A stretch of 64,000 nt of DNA from Brevibacterium jeotgali (GCF_900169175.1 NZ_FXZM01000001.1:62001-126000), one strand, 5' to 3'; positions 8,030 through 16,038 are shown, numbered from the stretch's first letter. Numbers and translations: made by a program. Notes: generated by a model from the sequence alone, not told the origin.

Positions 8030-8874
8030 ACCGGCTCGTACTTCGCTGCGAGGTAGCCCTGGAGCGTCGCCGGCAGGTTGGTGATGATGCCGTGGACGCC
8101 GGCGCCGAAGAGCTTCTCCCAGGAGGTGGGGTCGTCCACCGTCCAGACGAACATCCCGCAGCCGGCGTCGAGGAACTGGTCGACGACCCCTCGTCGCATG
8201 AAGAAGCCACGGACGGACGGGTTGTAGGCGAGCGCCTGCAGATCGTCGACGACGGCCAGATCGTCCTCGCGCGGCACGGTGCGCAGGAGGCAGCGCTCCA
8301 CGAGCGGTGCGATGTCGCGCAGGAACGCGAGAGTCGCGACGGAGAAGCTCTGGACCACGGTGCGGTCGGCCATGCCCTCATCGATGATCGATCCCGCGAC
8401 GGACGCCACGGCGCCCGGCGACCACTCCCCCTTGAGCTCCAGCAGCAGCCGGCCGCCGTTCGTGGAGACGTCCCTGAGGAGCGTGTCGAGCTTCGGCAGC
8501 CGCTGGCCTGCGAAGCCGGGGCCCGCCCACGATCCCGCGTCCAGGCGCGACAGCGTGTCGTCGTCGAGCCTGCCGACCGCGCCGGATCCGTCAGTGGTCC
8601 GATCGACCGACTGGTCATGGATCACGGTCGGGGTGCCGTCACCGCTCACGTGCAGGTCGACCTCGATCCAGTCAGCGCCCACCATGCGGGCCGCATCGAC
8701 TGCGGCGAGCGTATTCTCCGGGGCTGCCCCCGAATACCCCCGGTGGGCGATGACCCACGGCCGATCCGTCACGAGGGGCCCGCCGGATATGTCTTCGTGC
8801 GCGAACGCCGCATTGCGCACGCGTTCAGCCCATGAGCTGGTGAGCGGGTCGGATCGGACCTTGTCGTTCGTCAC
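8026..8874 (-). CDS. Glycerophosphodiester phosphodiesterase family protein (GDPD)
   Basis: A 282-aa TIM-barrel hydrolase that should cleave glycerophosphodiesters to glycerol 3-phosphate and an alcohol. The catalytic set is present: His44-Arg45 in AHRGYSG, Glu53 in PENT, Glu71 and Asp73 in IEVDLH, and His86 in VIHD. No signal peptide is visible, so it is probably cytoplasmic. The GTG at 8874 was chosen because it overlaps the glutaminase stop (GTGA) and precedes the domain by a normal distance. It is the second gene of a four-gene coupled operon that continues into the two uncharacterised membrane proteins. Confidence 0.9.
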   Translation of the reverse strand: MTNDKVRSDPLTSSWAERVRNAAFAHEDISGGPLVTDRPWVIAHRGYSGAAPENTLAAVDAARMVGADWIEVDLHVSGDGTPTVIHDQSVDRTTDGSGAVGRLDDDTLSRLDAGSWAGPGFAGQRLPKLDTLLRDVSTNGGRLLLELKGEWSPGAVASVAGSIIDEGMADRTVVQSFSVATLAFLRDIAPLVERCLLRTVPREDDLAVVDDLQALAYNPSVRGFFMRRGVVDQFLDAGCGMFVWTVDDPTSWEKLFGAGVHGIITNLPATLQGYLAAKYEPV

Positions 8875-10697
8875 TGCGTCTGCGCCTCTCCTCGGACCGC
8901 CTGAGCCAGTCGCGTGTACCCGTTGACCGTGATGCTGCGCCACAGAGCGGCTGCTGCGGCCGGGTCGTCGATGCCGATCCGGTCGATCGCCTCTGCGGGC
9001 AGGAAGTCGAGGGTCGTCGCGCTCGTCGCGATCATATCGAACGGCTGGCCTCCATCAGGGTTCAGCGCGAACTCGCCGAAGGTGGTGCCTGCCCGCAGCA
9101 CTGCCAGCAGGTCCCCGTCCGCGCTGTAGGTGCAGACCTCGCCGGACCGCATGAAGCGGATTCCGTCGAAGTCGGCGCCGATGGCCCTGACCACTTCGCC
9201 CTTGCGATACCTCTGCTTGACCAGGCGATCGAGAATGACCGCCCGATGCTTCGCATCGAGGGAGTCGAGCATGGGGGCGTGGGTGTATTCGGGGTCATAG
9301 AAGCAGGATTCGTCACCGTACCGGCGCAGGACGATGTTCTCCGCCCAGGACAGCGCGGCATACCGGTAGGCGAACGATCTGATCCCCATCTCCTCGACGT
9401 GATCCGCCAGCAGGCCGTCCGAGTCGACGGCCGCCAGGGCGATGCCCGCCTCCGACATCGCCGCGGCCAGCCGGTTGAGGCTGGCGATCGTGACGCGGGA
9501 GAGGTCATCGACCTTCGTGAAGTCCAGGACGACGCACAGCGGGTCCTCGAGGCCTCCGATGAGTCGTGCGACCGCTTCGAATCCGCTGAACTGGAGGTCA
9601 CCCACGAGTTCGACGAGGTGGGCGTGATCCCCGTGCTCCGCGAGCACCGCGTCGGCCTCAGCCGGGCGACGCACGGTGGAGTGCGAATAGTCGACGGTCA
9701 CGTGAGAGCGGATGGAGGAGCGGCCGACGGTCGCGGCCCGCACGAAGTGGAGGCCCAGGTCCTCGGACATCTCCTCGTGCACGATGATGCCCCTCGCGCT
9801 GTTGCCGTGCTGGTCGAGCGGTGGAGAGAACGTCGCGATGCCCAGCTGTCCGGGCAGGACGGAGATGATGCCGCCGCCCACTCCGCTCTTCGCGGGCAGG
9901 CCCACGGTGGCCACCCAGTCACCGGAGTCGTCGTACATCCCGCACGTCGTCATGACGGACAGGACGCGTTCGACGACCTCCTCTGTGAAGACCCGCTCTC
10001 CGGTGAGCGGATTGACGCCCAGATTGGCGAAGGTGGCGGCCATGACGGACAGATCCACCGCGGTGACGGTCACGGCGCACTGGCGCGTGTAGTCATCGAA
10101 CGCCGGAACCGGATCGCCGGCGATGATGCCCCAGGACGACAGGAACCATGACAGGCCCCGGTTGTGGGCGCCGTCGCGCAGGTCTGCGGCGAGCACGTCC
10201 TCATCCAGGCGCAGCTCACGACCTGCGCAGGCGGACATCGTCGCAAGGATCCTGCCGAAGACCGACTCCCCCGCTGCGGGCCTCACGAGAGAGACGGCGG
10301 CGATCGCACCGATGTTGATGAGCGGGTTCTTGGGACGCCCGCTGCCGGACTCCGAGGAGATGTCGTTGTAGGCGCTGCCGGACGGCTCCACGTCGATCTT
10401 CGAATCGACGACGTCGAAACCGGAGTCCATGAGCGCGAGCGCATAGACGAAGACCTTCGAGATCGACTGGATGGAGAACTCCACCTCTGCATCACCCACC
10501 CCGTAGGTGTGTCCGTCCGCCGTCGTCATCGCGATCCCCATGCTCGCGGAGTCCGCTCCGTAGAGGACGTGGGGATCGGACGCGGGTTCGGGCGCAGCCG
10601 CGGTCCGCACGCGGGAGAGGCGGTGATCGGCGAAGGGATCGGCGCCGCTGACTGACGCGTGCAGATTCAGCAGATAGGAGCGAACAGGAGAGCGCAT
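8871..10697 (-). CDS. glsA: Glutaminase A with C-terminal STAS and cyclic-nucleotide-binding domains
   Basis: A 608-aa protein. Residues 1 to about 310 are a serine-dependent glutaminase (glutamine to glutamate plus ammonia) with the beta-lactamase-fold SxxK pair Ser78-Ile-Ser-Lys81 and the conserved NPLINIGAI and LPAKSGVGGG segments. About 325-430 is a STAS domain (VVLDFTKVDDLSRVTI). About 460-590 is a cNMP-binding/CAP_ED domain (GEVVRAIGADFDGIRF ... GTTFGEFALN). Normal GlsA is about 310 aa, so half of this protein is regulatory; a longer glutaminase with such domains is known in actinobacteria. TAACCT lies 6 nt before the ATG, suggesting a leaderless mRNA. It heads the operon running to 4317. 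Confidence 0.92.
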   Translation of the reverse strand: MRSPVRSYLLNLHASVSGADPFADHRLSRVRTAAAPEPASDPHVLYGADSASMGIAMTTADGHTYGVGDAEVEFSIQSISKVFVYALALMDSGFDVVDSKIDVEPSGSAYNDISSESGSGRPKNPLINIGAIAAVSLVRPAAGESVFGRILATMSACAGRELRLDEDVLAADLRDGAHNRGLSWFLSSWGIIAGDPVPAFDDYTRQCAVTVTAVDLSVMAATFANLGVNPLTGERVFTEEVVERVLSVMTTCGMYDDSGDWVATVGLPAKSGVGGGIISVLPGQLGIATFSPPLDQHGNSARGIIVHEEMSEDLGLHFVRAATVGRSSIRSHVTVDYSHSTVRRPAEADAVLAEHGDHAHLVELVGDLQFSGFEAVARLIGGLEDPLCVVLDFTKVDDLSRVTIASLNRLAAAMSEAGIALAAVDSDGLLADHVEEMGIRSFAYRYAALSWAENIVLRRYGDESCFYDPEYTHAPMLDSLDAKHRAVILDRLVKQRYRKGEVVRAIGADFDGIRFMRSGEVCTYSADGDLLAVLRAGTTFGEFALNPDGGQPFDMIATSATTLDFLPAEAIDRIGIDDPAAAAALWRSITVNGYTRLAQAVRGEAQTQ

Positions 10698-10703
10698 GCG
10701 ATC

Positions 10704-10709
10704 AGGTTA
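10704..10709 (-). promoter_or_regulatory. Predicted -10 box (TAACCT) for leaderless glsA
   Basis: On the minus strand TAACCT ends 6 nt before the ATG at 10697 and no Shine-Dalgarno is present, so transcription should begin at or next to the start codon. Confidence 0.45.
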
Positions 10710-10827
10710 CTGTCCGGATGCCGCGTCAGACGGACGCGCAGGTGTCCGTCCCGTCACGCTGCAGGTGTGCGTGTGCGCCGGTGGCGCGGCCCGCCACCGG
10801 TGCCACGACAGCGCCGGGACAGACGAA

Positions 10828-10868
10828 GACGGCACGTCTCCAGCGCTTCCGCTGGAGACGGGCCGTCT
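10828..10868 (-). terminator. Terminator hairpin downstream of tRNA-Tyr
   Basis: Eleven-bp perfect stem CGTCTCCAGCG/CGCTGGAGACG (10835-10860) with a 4-nt loop, extended outward by a GACGGC/GCCGTC pairing. It begins 9 nt after the tRNA-Tyr 3' end on the minus strand and also faces the end of the intergenic region before glsA. Confidence 0.75.
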
Positions 10869-10876
10869 TCCGTGGG

Positions 10877-10958
10877 TGGCAGATGAAGGATTCGAACCTT
10901 CGAAGGCTGTGCCGGCTGATTTACAGTCAGCTCCCTTTGGCCGCTCGGGCAATCTGCC
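10877..10958 (-). tRNA. tRNA-Tyr (anticodon GTA)
   Basis: An 82-nt class II tRNA: acceptor GGCAGAT/ATCTGCC with discriminator A, anticodon stem GCTGA/TCAGC around CTGTAAA, a long variable arm, and T arm AAGGTTCGAATCCTT. The extended variable arm plus the GTA anticodon is diagnostic for bacterial tRNA-Tyr. Confidence 0.95.
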
Positions 10959-10984
10959 GCCGCGCTCTCTCGAGCACCTGATAG

Positions 10985-11014
10985 AGAATACACATTCGAG
11001 TGCACCGGCGCTAA
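10985..11014 (-). promoter_or_regulatory. Predicted promoter of tRNA-Tyr
   Basis: Minus strand: -35 TTAGCG (11014-11009), 18-nt spacer, -10 TATTCT (10990-10985), about 27 nt upstream of the tRNA 5' end. The short A/T-rich patch stands out in this GC-rich DNA. Nothing else is seen in 10959-11185 except a possible TAGCAT -10 for yajQ at 11070. Confidence 0.55.
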
Positions 11015-11185
11015 TCGTGCGGATGAGGCCCTCGACACGTCCGCACCGGCACTGCGCGACGGCCTGGACTAGCATGGGCGCGACATGCGAGGGCGCCCGT
11101 GCGCGCCGTCGCGGCGACAGACCACCCAGACAGACGGGGCATCGGCCAGGACGTCGGTCCGCCCGTCGCCGAGCAGGAGGCAGGC

Positions 11186-11677
11186 ATGGCAGCGGATTCC
11201 AGTTTCGACATCGTCAGCAAGATCGATCGCCAGGAGGCGGACAACGCCCTGAACCAGGCGGCGAAGGAGATCTCATCCCGCTATGACTTCAAGGGGTCCG
11301 GCGCCGCGATCGAGTGGAAGGGCGAGGACGTGCAGATGCGCGCGGACGGAGCGGATCGTGTGGCCTCGGTCCTCGACGTCTTCCAGTCGAAGCTCGTCCG
11401 CCGGGGCATCTCACTCAAGTCGATCGACGCGGGAGAGCCGTATCCGTCGGGCAAGGAGCACCGCATCGACGCCGCCCTCAAGGAGGGCATCGACAAGGAG
11501 ACCGCCAAGGAAGTCTCCAAGATCATCCGCGAGGAGGGCCCCAAAGGCGTGAAGGCCCAGATCCAGGGCGACGAGCTCCGCGTGACCTCGAAGAAGCGCG
11601 ACGACCTCCAGACCGTCATCAGCCTGCTCAAGGGCAAGGACCTCGACGTCGACCTCCAGTTCGTGAACTACCGCTGA
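11186..11677 (+). CDS. YajQ family nucleotide-binding protein
   Basis: A 163-aa YajQ/UPF0234 protein, the normal family length, with the typical opening [20 protein letters not shown], the [16 protein letters not shown] segment and the [22 protein letters not shown]-like C-terminal half (here [20 protein letters not shown]). YajQ proteins bind nucleotides and in some bacteria cyclic di-GMP; the physiological role in actinobacteria is uncertain. The ATG at 11186 was chosen for the strong GAGCAGGAGG ribosome-binding site; an upstream in-frame extension is not family-like. It stands alone, bounded by tRNA-Tyr and a strong terminator. Confidence 0.9.
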   Translation: MAADSSFDIVSKIDRQEADNALNQAAKEISSRYDFKGSGAAIEWKGEDVQMRADGADRVASVLDVFQSKLVRRGISLKSIDAGEPYPSGKEHRIDAALKEGIDKETAKEVSKIIREEGPKGVKAQIQGDELRVTSKKRDDLQTVISLLKGKDLDVDLQFVNYR

Positions 11678-11695
11678 TCGGCGGACACCGCGCAC

Positions 11696-11751
11696 TCACG
11701 ACGAGGCGGGTGGGGCGCCTCGAAGGAGGCACCCCACCCGCCTCGTCGTGA
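11696..11751. terminator. Strong bidirectional hairpin after yajQ
   Basis: A near-perfect 20-bp inverted repeat, TCACGACGAGGCGGGTGGGG against its complement, with an inner GCGCCTC...GAGGCA pairing. It begins 19 nt after the yajQ stop and separates yajQ from the ect promoter region. Confidence 0.8.
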
Positions 11752-11788
11752 CTCACCTCACAGACGAGTCCCGCCATGCGGTTTCTGG

Positions 11789-11806
11789 GTAACGAACCGA
11801 TAACGG
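11789..11806 (+). promoter_or_regulatory. Direct TAACG repeats (MtrA-box-like) upstream of ectA
   Basis: GTAACGAACCGATAACGG contains two TAACG copies exactly 11 bp apart, one helical turn. Direct repeats with GTAAC cores are described for the actinobacterial response regulator MtrA, which controls osmoprotectant genes in corynebacteria. The site is about 200 bp before ectA. Assignment is by resemblance only; GATAAC could also be the -10 of a distal promoter. Confidence 0.35.
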
Positions 11807-11929
11807 TCGTGCGGCTGTGAGACCTCAGTTCCACGGCCACCCGGATCCGACCCGAGCAACCCCCCGCATGCCCCTGGCACCACTGACGATGCGGCGGTCG
11901 CCCCAAGCACCGCTACGGACCCCCTGAGG

Positions 11930-11962
11930 CCGCTCATTCCGGGCCGATACGGCTCACTCCGG
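11930..11962 (+). repeat. Two 13-bp direct repeats just upstream of the ect promoter
   Basis: CCGCTCATTCCGG (11930-11942) and CGGCTCACTCCGG (11950-11962) differ at two positions and are spaced 20 bp start to start, two helical turns, ending 4 bp before the predicted -35. This is the geometry of an activator site. The rest of 11752-11930 shows no coding potential that I trust. Confidence 0.45.
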
Positions 11963-11965
11963 CGG

Positions 11966-11993
11966 TTGTGATCCCCTCTCAGATCGCTATGTT
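11966..11993 (+). promoter_or_regulatory. Predicted ectA promoter (leaderless)
   Basis: -35 TTGTGA (11966-11971), 16-nt spacer, -10 TATGTT (11988-11993). The GTG of ectA follows 7 nt later, so the transcript is predicted to start at the initiation codon. Confidence 0.6.
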
Positions 11994-12000
11994 GGAACAC

Positions 12001-12537
12001 GTGACTCCCGCAGACACAGAGACCACTTCCGCTTCTACCCCCGCTGAGGACTCAGGTTCCGAGCGGGTCGAGCTCCGCGTCCCCTCCATCGCAGACGGCA
12101 AGCACATGTGGACGCTGGCCCGCGATTCGAAGGTCCTGGATCTCAACACCTCGTATGCCTACCTCCTGTGGGCACGCGACTTCTCCCGCACCTCCGTCCT
12201 GGCGACCCTCGATGCAGAACCCGCCGGATTCGTCACCGGCTACATGCGTCCGGATGCCCCGGACACCCTCATGATCTGGCAGGTCGCCGTCGATGCCGCC
12301 AGCCGTGGACACGGCCTGGCAGGCCGGATGCTGGACGAACTGGCCGACCGCACCGGGGCCGCGCGCCTCGAGACGACGATCACCGCGGACAACGAAGCGT
12401 CCCAGCGACTCTTCACGTCCTTCGCAGCCCGCCACGGCGCGGACTGCACCCACAGCCCCCTGTTCGTGCCCGAGGACTACCCGGACGGCCACGACACGGA
12501 GCATCTCTACGAGATCGCACCGCTCGGCTCACGCTGA
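12001..12537 (+). CDS. ectA: L-2,4-diaminobutyrate acetyltransferase
   Basis: Second step of ectoine synthesis: N-acetylates diaminobutyrate using acetyl-CoA. GNAT fold of 178 aa with the EctA-type strand LDLNTSYAYLLWARDF, the acetyl-CoA loop VAVDAASRGHGLAGRML and the ETTITADNEASQRLF segment. The GTG at 12001 was chosen because a -10 box ends 7 nt before it and no Shine-Dalgarno is present; in-frame starts at 11968 and 11989 would lie in the predicted promoter. The first 25 residues are Thr/Ser-rich and poorly conserved. First gene of ectABC; it is separated from ectB by 187 bp. Confidence 0.92.
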   Translation: MTPADTETTSASTPAEDSGSERVELRVPSIADGKHMWTLARDSKVLDLNTSYAYLLWARDFSRTSVLATLDAEPAGFVTGYMRPDAPDTLMIWQVAVDAASRGHGLAGRMLDELADRTGAARLETTITADNEASQRLFTSFAARHGADCTHSPLFVPEDYPDGHDTEHLYEIAPLGSR

Positions 12538-12640
12538 GCACGGACGACCGCGGCCATCGCACCGCGTTCCGTCACTGTCCACACGGTGACACCGTCCCCA
12601 CCCGCGTTGGGCGCTTCGGACTGAACCTCCGCACGCGTCC

Positions 12641-12654
12641 GGACCGTTCGGTCC
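12641..12654. promoter_or_regulatory. Palindrome GGACCG-tt-CGGTCC in the ectA-ectB spacer
   Basis: A perfect 14-bp inverted repeat in the 187-bp gap (12538-12724) before ectB. The ACCGnnCGGT core resembles many TetR-family operators. It could also be a small RNA hairpin. No promoter is evident next to it. Confidence 0.35.
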
Positions 12655-12724
12655 AGCAGCCGAGAAGCGGCTCCCGTCCGGTCGAATCCCAAGGGTCGAA
12701 GACCCCAGGAAGGTGAGAACCACC

Positions 12725-14014
12725 ATGACCGACATCTTCTACTCCCTCGAATCAGAGGTCCGCAGCTATTCCCGTAGCTGGCCGGTGGAGTTCGTGCAGG
12801 CGTCCGGCGCGACGCAGACGGACGCATCCGGCGCGGAGTACCTCGACTTCTTCTCCGGAGCAGGCGCGCTGAACTACGGCCACAACAATCCCGTGGTCAT
12901 CGAACCCCTCATCGAGTACCTGCAGTCCGGCGCCGTCCTGCACTCGATGGACATGATGACTCCGGCCAAGCGCGATTTCCTGCAGACGTTCAAGGACGTC
13001 ATCCTGGAGCCGCGCGAACTGCCCTACAAGGTCATGTTCCCCGGCCCGACCGGCACGAACACGGTGGAGGCCGCCCTCAAGCTGGCCCGCAAGTACACCG
13101 GACGCCAGCACATCCTTTCGTTCACGAATGCCTTCCACGGCATGACGCTCGGCGCACTGTCCGTGACCGGCAATTCGATGAAGCGCCAGGGTGCGGGCAT
13201 CCCGCTCACCAACTCGTCGAAGATCCCCTACGACGACTACTTCGATGGTGAGACGGCGGACTTCCTCTGGCTCGAGCGCGTCCTCGAGGACTCCGGCTCC
13301 GGCGTCGACAAGCCGGCTGCGATCATCGTCGAGACGGTGCAGGGCGAGGGCGGCCTCCGCGCCGCGCGCTTCGACTGGCTGCGTCGCCTCTCCGCACTGT
13401 GCGCGGAGCACGAGATCCTGCTGATCGTCGACGACGTCCAGGCCGGCTGCGGCCGGACGGGCACGTTCTTCAGCTTCGAGGAGGCCGGGATCGTCCCGGA
13501 CATCGTGTGCCTGTCGAAGTCCATCGCCGGTTCCGGCCTGCCGATGGCGCTGACCCTGTTCCGTCCGGAGCTCGACATCTGGTCGCCGGGCGAGCACAAC
13601 GGCACGTTCCGCGGCAACAACCCCGCGTTCGTCACCGCCACCGCTGCGCTCAAGGAGTACTGGGCCGACCCCTCCTTCCAGGAGGGACTCGCGACCACCA
13701 TCGACGTGATGCACGCGCGCCTCGGGTCGATCGCGGTCACGACGAGCGGCGCCGGAGTCCGCGGACGCGGACTGCTGTCCGGTCTGTGCTTCGAGGACGC
13801 CGAGGCCGCCGGCAAGATCGCGGCCGAGGCCTTCCGCCAGGGGCTGCTCCTCGAGACGTCCGGCCCGAAGGACGAGGTCGTGAAGATCATGCCGCCGCTG
13901 ACGGTGACAGCTGATGAGCTGGAGCGCGGACTCGACATCCTCGAGGCCGCTGTCCGGACCGTCACCGGCCCCGCCGCGGAGAGCCCCTCCGCCTCCGGGG
14001 CCCAGAAGGCCTGA
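12725..14014 (+). CDS. ectB: Diaminobutyrate-2-oxoglutarate transaminase
   Basis: First step of ectoine synthesis: converts aspartate semialdehyde to L-2,4-diaminobutyrate using glutamate. Class III PLP aminotransferase of 429 aa (family about 420-430). Visible: opening [14 protein letters not shown] typical of Ect[19 protein letters not shown] (cofactor phosphate region), [26 protein letters not shown] with the PLP-contacting Asp, and the Schiff-base lysine in LSKSIAGSG. The ATG at 12725 has a GGAAGG ribosome-binding site; the in-frame GTG at 12713 is less likely. A 22-bp-stem hairpin lies 11 nt after the stop, before ectC. Confidence 0.96.
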   Translation: MTDIFYSLESEVRSYSRSWPVEFVQASGATQTDASGAEYLDFFSGAGALNYGHNNPVVIEPLIEYLQSGAVLHSMDMMTPAKRDFLQTFKDVILEPRELPYKVMFPGPTGTNTVEAALKLARKYTGRQHILSFTNAFHGMTLGALSVTGNSMKRQGAGIPLTNSSKIPYDDYFDGETADFLWLERVLEDSGSGVDKPAAIIVETVQGEGGLRAARFDWLRRLSALCAEHEILLIVDDVQAGCGRTGTFFSFEEAGIVPDIVCLSKSIAGSGLPMALTLFRPELDIWSPGEHNGTFRGNNPAFVTATAALKEYWADPSFQEGLATTIDVMHARLGSIAVTTSGAGVRGRGLLSGLCFEDAEAAGKIAAEAFRQGLLLETSGPKDEVVKIMPPLTVTADELERGLDILEAAVRTVTGPAAESPSASGAQKA

Positions 14015-14025
14015 CGGACCCCCAT

Positions 14026-14071
14026 CGCCCCGGTCCGACAGACGGCCACGGCCGTCCGTCGGGCCGGGGCG
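14026..14071 (+). promoter_or_regulatory. Large intercistronic hairpin between ectB and ectC
   Basis: A 46-nt inverted repeat folding to a 22-position stem with only two mismatches and a 2-nt loop. Key blocks are CGCCCCGG, CCGAC and GACGGCC with their complements. No T tract follows, and ectC continues downstream. It may stabilise the upstream mRNA, attenuate ectC, or respond to ions or temperature; the function is not shown. Confidence 0.7.
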
Positions 14072-14138
14072 GCACACTGCCTCAACGGCTGCTCGCCGCC
14101 CGAGCACCGCTCACACCACCACCTTCAGGAGTGATCCC

Positions 14139-14543
14139 ATGTACGTTGTGAACATCGATGACCTCAACGGCACCGAGCGCGACATCGTCAGCGACAACTG
14201 GCGCAGCCGCCGTATGGTGCTGGCGCGCGAGGGCGTCGGCTTCTCGTTCCACGAGACGACCCTCTTCGCAGGAACCACCTCGACGTTCCACTACCAGAAC
14301 CACATCGAGGCCGTGTACTGCGTCGCCGGCTCCGGAACCATCACGAATGAGGAGACCGGAGAGGTCCACGAGCTGCGCGACGGCACGATGTACCTCCTCG
14401 ACAAGAACGACAAGCACACGGTGCGGACCGAGCATGAGATGCGGATGATCTGCACCTTCAATCCGCCCGTCACCGGGCGCGAGGTCCATGACGAGAACGG
14501 TGTCTACCCCGCTCTCAACGAGGACGGCTCGCCGATCTCCTGA
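14139..14543 (+). CDS. ectC: L-ectoine synthase
   Basis: Last step: cyclises N-gamma-acetyl-diaminobutyrate to ectoine with loss of water. A 134-aa cupin, the usual family length. Visible: MYVVNIDDLNGTERDI, the metal/ligand strand FHYQNHIEAVYCVAGSG, and YLLDKNDKHTVRT with the second conserved His. ATG at 14139 with AGGAG ribosome-binding site. No ectD (hydroxylase) and no ask_ect follow; the operon closes with a strong terminator, so this locus makes ectoine but not hydroxyectoine. Confidence 0.96.
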   Translation: MYVVNIDDLNGTERDIVSDNWRSRRMVLAREGVGFSFHETTLFAGTTSTFHYQNHIEAVYCVAGSGTITNEETGEVHELRDGTMYLLDKNDKHTVRTEHEMRMICTFNPPVTGREVHDENGVYPALNEDGSPIS

Positions 14544-14552
14544 CTCCCCGCC

Positions 14553-14612
14553 TCACACGCACGAAGCGGCGGCCGCACCCGATCGGGTGCGGCCGCCGCT
14601 TCGTGCGTGTGA
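14553..14612. terminator. Strong bidirectional terminator after ectC
   Basis: Essentially perfect 28-30-bp inverted repeat (TCACACGCACGAAGCGGCGG ... and complement) centred at 14582. It lies between ectC and the convergent reductase gene and can serve both. Confidence 0.85.
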
Positions 14613-14649
14613 GACCCTCAGTGCTCCGCGCCTGCGGCGCGGTGCAGGC

Positions 14650-16038
14650 TCAGGCCTGCCGGCGCGAGTGCTCGAGCATCCCGTCGCGGGTGGGGATCTT
14701 GATCCGTTCGCGGCCCTGCGGCTCTCCCAGTGCCTTCTCAGCGGTCTCCAGGCGGTGGAACCCGTCCCAGTCCGCGTAGTCGACCCCGCGCGCGTCCAGC
14801 AGCGCTGTGATGGCATCCTCCGACGGCTCCTCGGGCTCCGGCAGCCGACCGGCCTCACGGTCGTCGATGAGGTGGGTGATCGTCTGGAGCGCATCGCCCT
14901 TCGTATGGCCGATGAGCCCGACGGGTCCGCGCTTGATCCACCCGGTCGCATACAGGCCGTCGACGGCGGGCGCGTCCGCTGCGGTCGCCTGCGAGTCGCC
15001 CTCGTGGACCCGGCCTTCGACGTTCGGGATGACGCCCTTGTCCGCGTCGAACGGGATGTCCCGCAGCGGCGAGCCGAAGTAGCCCACGGCGCGGTAGACG
15101 GCGTCGAGGCTCCAGTCGTGCAGCGTGCCGGTCCCGACGACTCCGCCGTTCCCGTCCAGCTGCTGACGCTCCGTCCGCAGGCCCGTCACTCCGGTCTCCT
15201 CATCGCCGAGCACCTCGACGGGCGCATGGAGGAAGTGGAGGTGCAGGCGGCGGGGTGCCCCCGACGGCTCGCGCAGAGTGAAGTCCGTGAGCGTCTTCGT
15301 CACCTGCTTCGTCTGGTTGTTGCTGTGGATCGCGGCCATCGACGCCTCGTCGAACTCGTAGTCCTCCGGGTACACGACGATGTCCACATCCTTGACGAGT
15401 CCCAGCTCCCGCAGCTCCAGCGGGGTGAACTTCGTCTGAGCGGGCCCCCGGCGTCCGAACACGTGGACGTCCGTGACCTTCGAGTCCTTCAGGCCCTCGT
15501 AGACGTGATCCGGGATCTCTGTGCTCAGCATGTCGTCGGCCTGCTTCGCGAGCACGCGAGCGACGTCCAGCGCCACGTTGCCGTTGCCGATCACGCCGAC
15601 GCGCTCCGCGTCGAGCGGCCACTCCCTGGGCACATCCGGATGGGCGTCGTACCAGTTGACGAAGTCCGCGGCACCGTAGGACCCGGGCAGCTCCACACCG
15701 GGGAGGCTCAGTCGCGCGTCATCGAACGAACCGGTCGAGAAGATCACCGCATCGTAGTGGCGACGCAGGTCCTCGAGCGTGATGTCGGTCCCGTAGTCGA
15801 CGTTGCCGATGAGCCGCACGTCGCCGCGGTCCAGCACCTTGATGAGTGCCTTCTGGATGCCCTTGATCCGCGGGTGGTCCGGAGCCACGCCATAGCGGAC
15901 GAGGCCGAACGGAACGGGCAGCCGCTCGAAGAGATCGATGCTGAGCTCGAAGTCGCGTTCGGCTTTGGTGAGGAGGTCCGCCGCGTATATTCCGGCTGGC
16001 CCCGCTCCTACGATCGCAACACGAAGAGCTCGACTCAC
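14650..16038 (-). CDS. fprA: NADPH-ferredoxin reductase, FprA / adrenodoxin reductase family
   Basis: A 462-aa flavoprotein passing electrons between NADPH and a ferredoxin. FAD-binding GAGPAGIYAAD at about residues 11-21, the family segment PFGLVRYGVAPDHPRIK, and a second Rossmann motif GNGNVALDVARVL for NADPH, followed by RRGPAQTKFT. The GTG at 16038 is preceded by AAAGG. It is a monocistronic gene convergent with ectC and divergent from rarD. The length and motifs match mycobacterial FprA. Redox partners are not in the window. Confidence 0.93.
   Translation of the reverse strand: MSRALRVAIVGAGPAGIYAADLLTKAERDFELSIDLFERLPVPFGLVRYGVAPDHPRIKGIQKALIKVLDRGDVRLIGNVDYGTDITLEDLRRHYDAVIFSTGSFDDARLSLPGVELPGSYGAADFVNWYDAHPDVPREWPLDAERVGVIGNGNVALDVARVLAKQADDMLSTEIPDHVYEGLKDSKVTDVHVFGRRGPAQTKFTPLELRELGLVKDVDIVVYPEDYEFDEASMAAIHSNNQTKQVTKTLTDFTLREPSGAPRRLHLHFLHAPVEVLGDEETGVTGLRTERQQLDGNGGVVGTGTLHDWSLDAVYRAVGYFGSPLRDIPFDADKGVIPNVEGRVHEGDSQATAADAPAVDGLYATGWIKRGPVGLIGHTKGDALQTITHLIDDREAGRLPEPEEPSEDAITALLDARGVDYADWDGFHRLETAEKALGEPQGRERIKIPTRDGMLEHSRRQA

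Noticed and set aside
11758-12000. Minus-strand open frame of 80 codons in the ect control region
   Set aside because: No ribosome-binding site, no family resemblance, and it overlaps the predicted ect promoter and repeats; codon use is unlike the neighbours.
14139-16038. ectD (ectoine hydroxylase) after ectC
   Set aside because: ectC is followed by a strong terminator and a convergent FprA-type reductase; no 2-oxoglutarate dioxygenase motif occurs.
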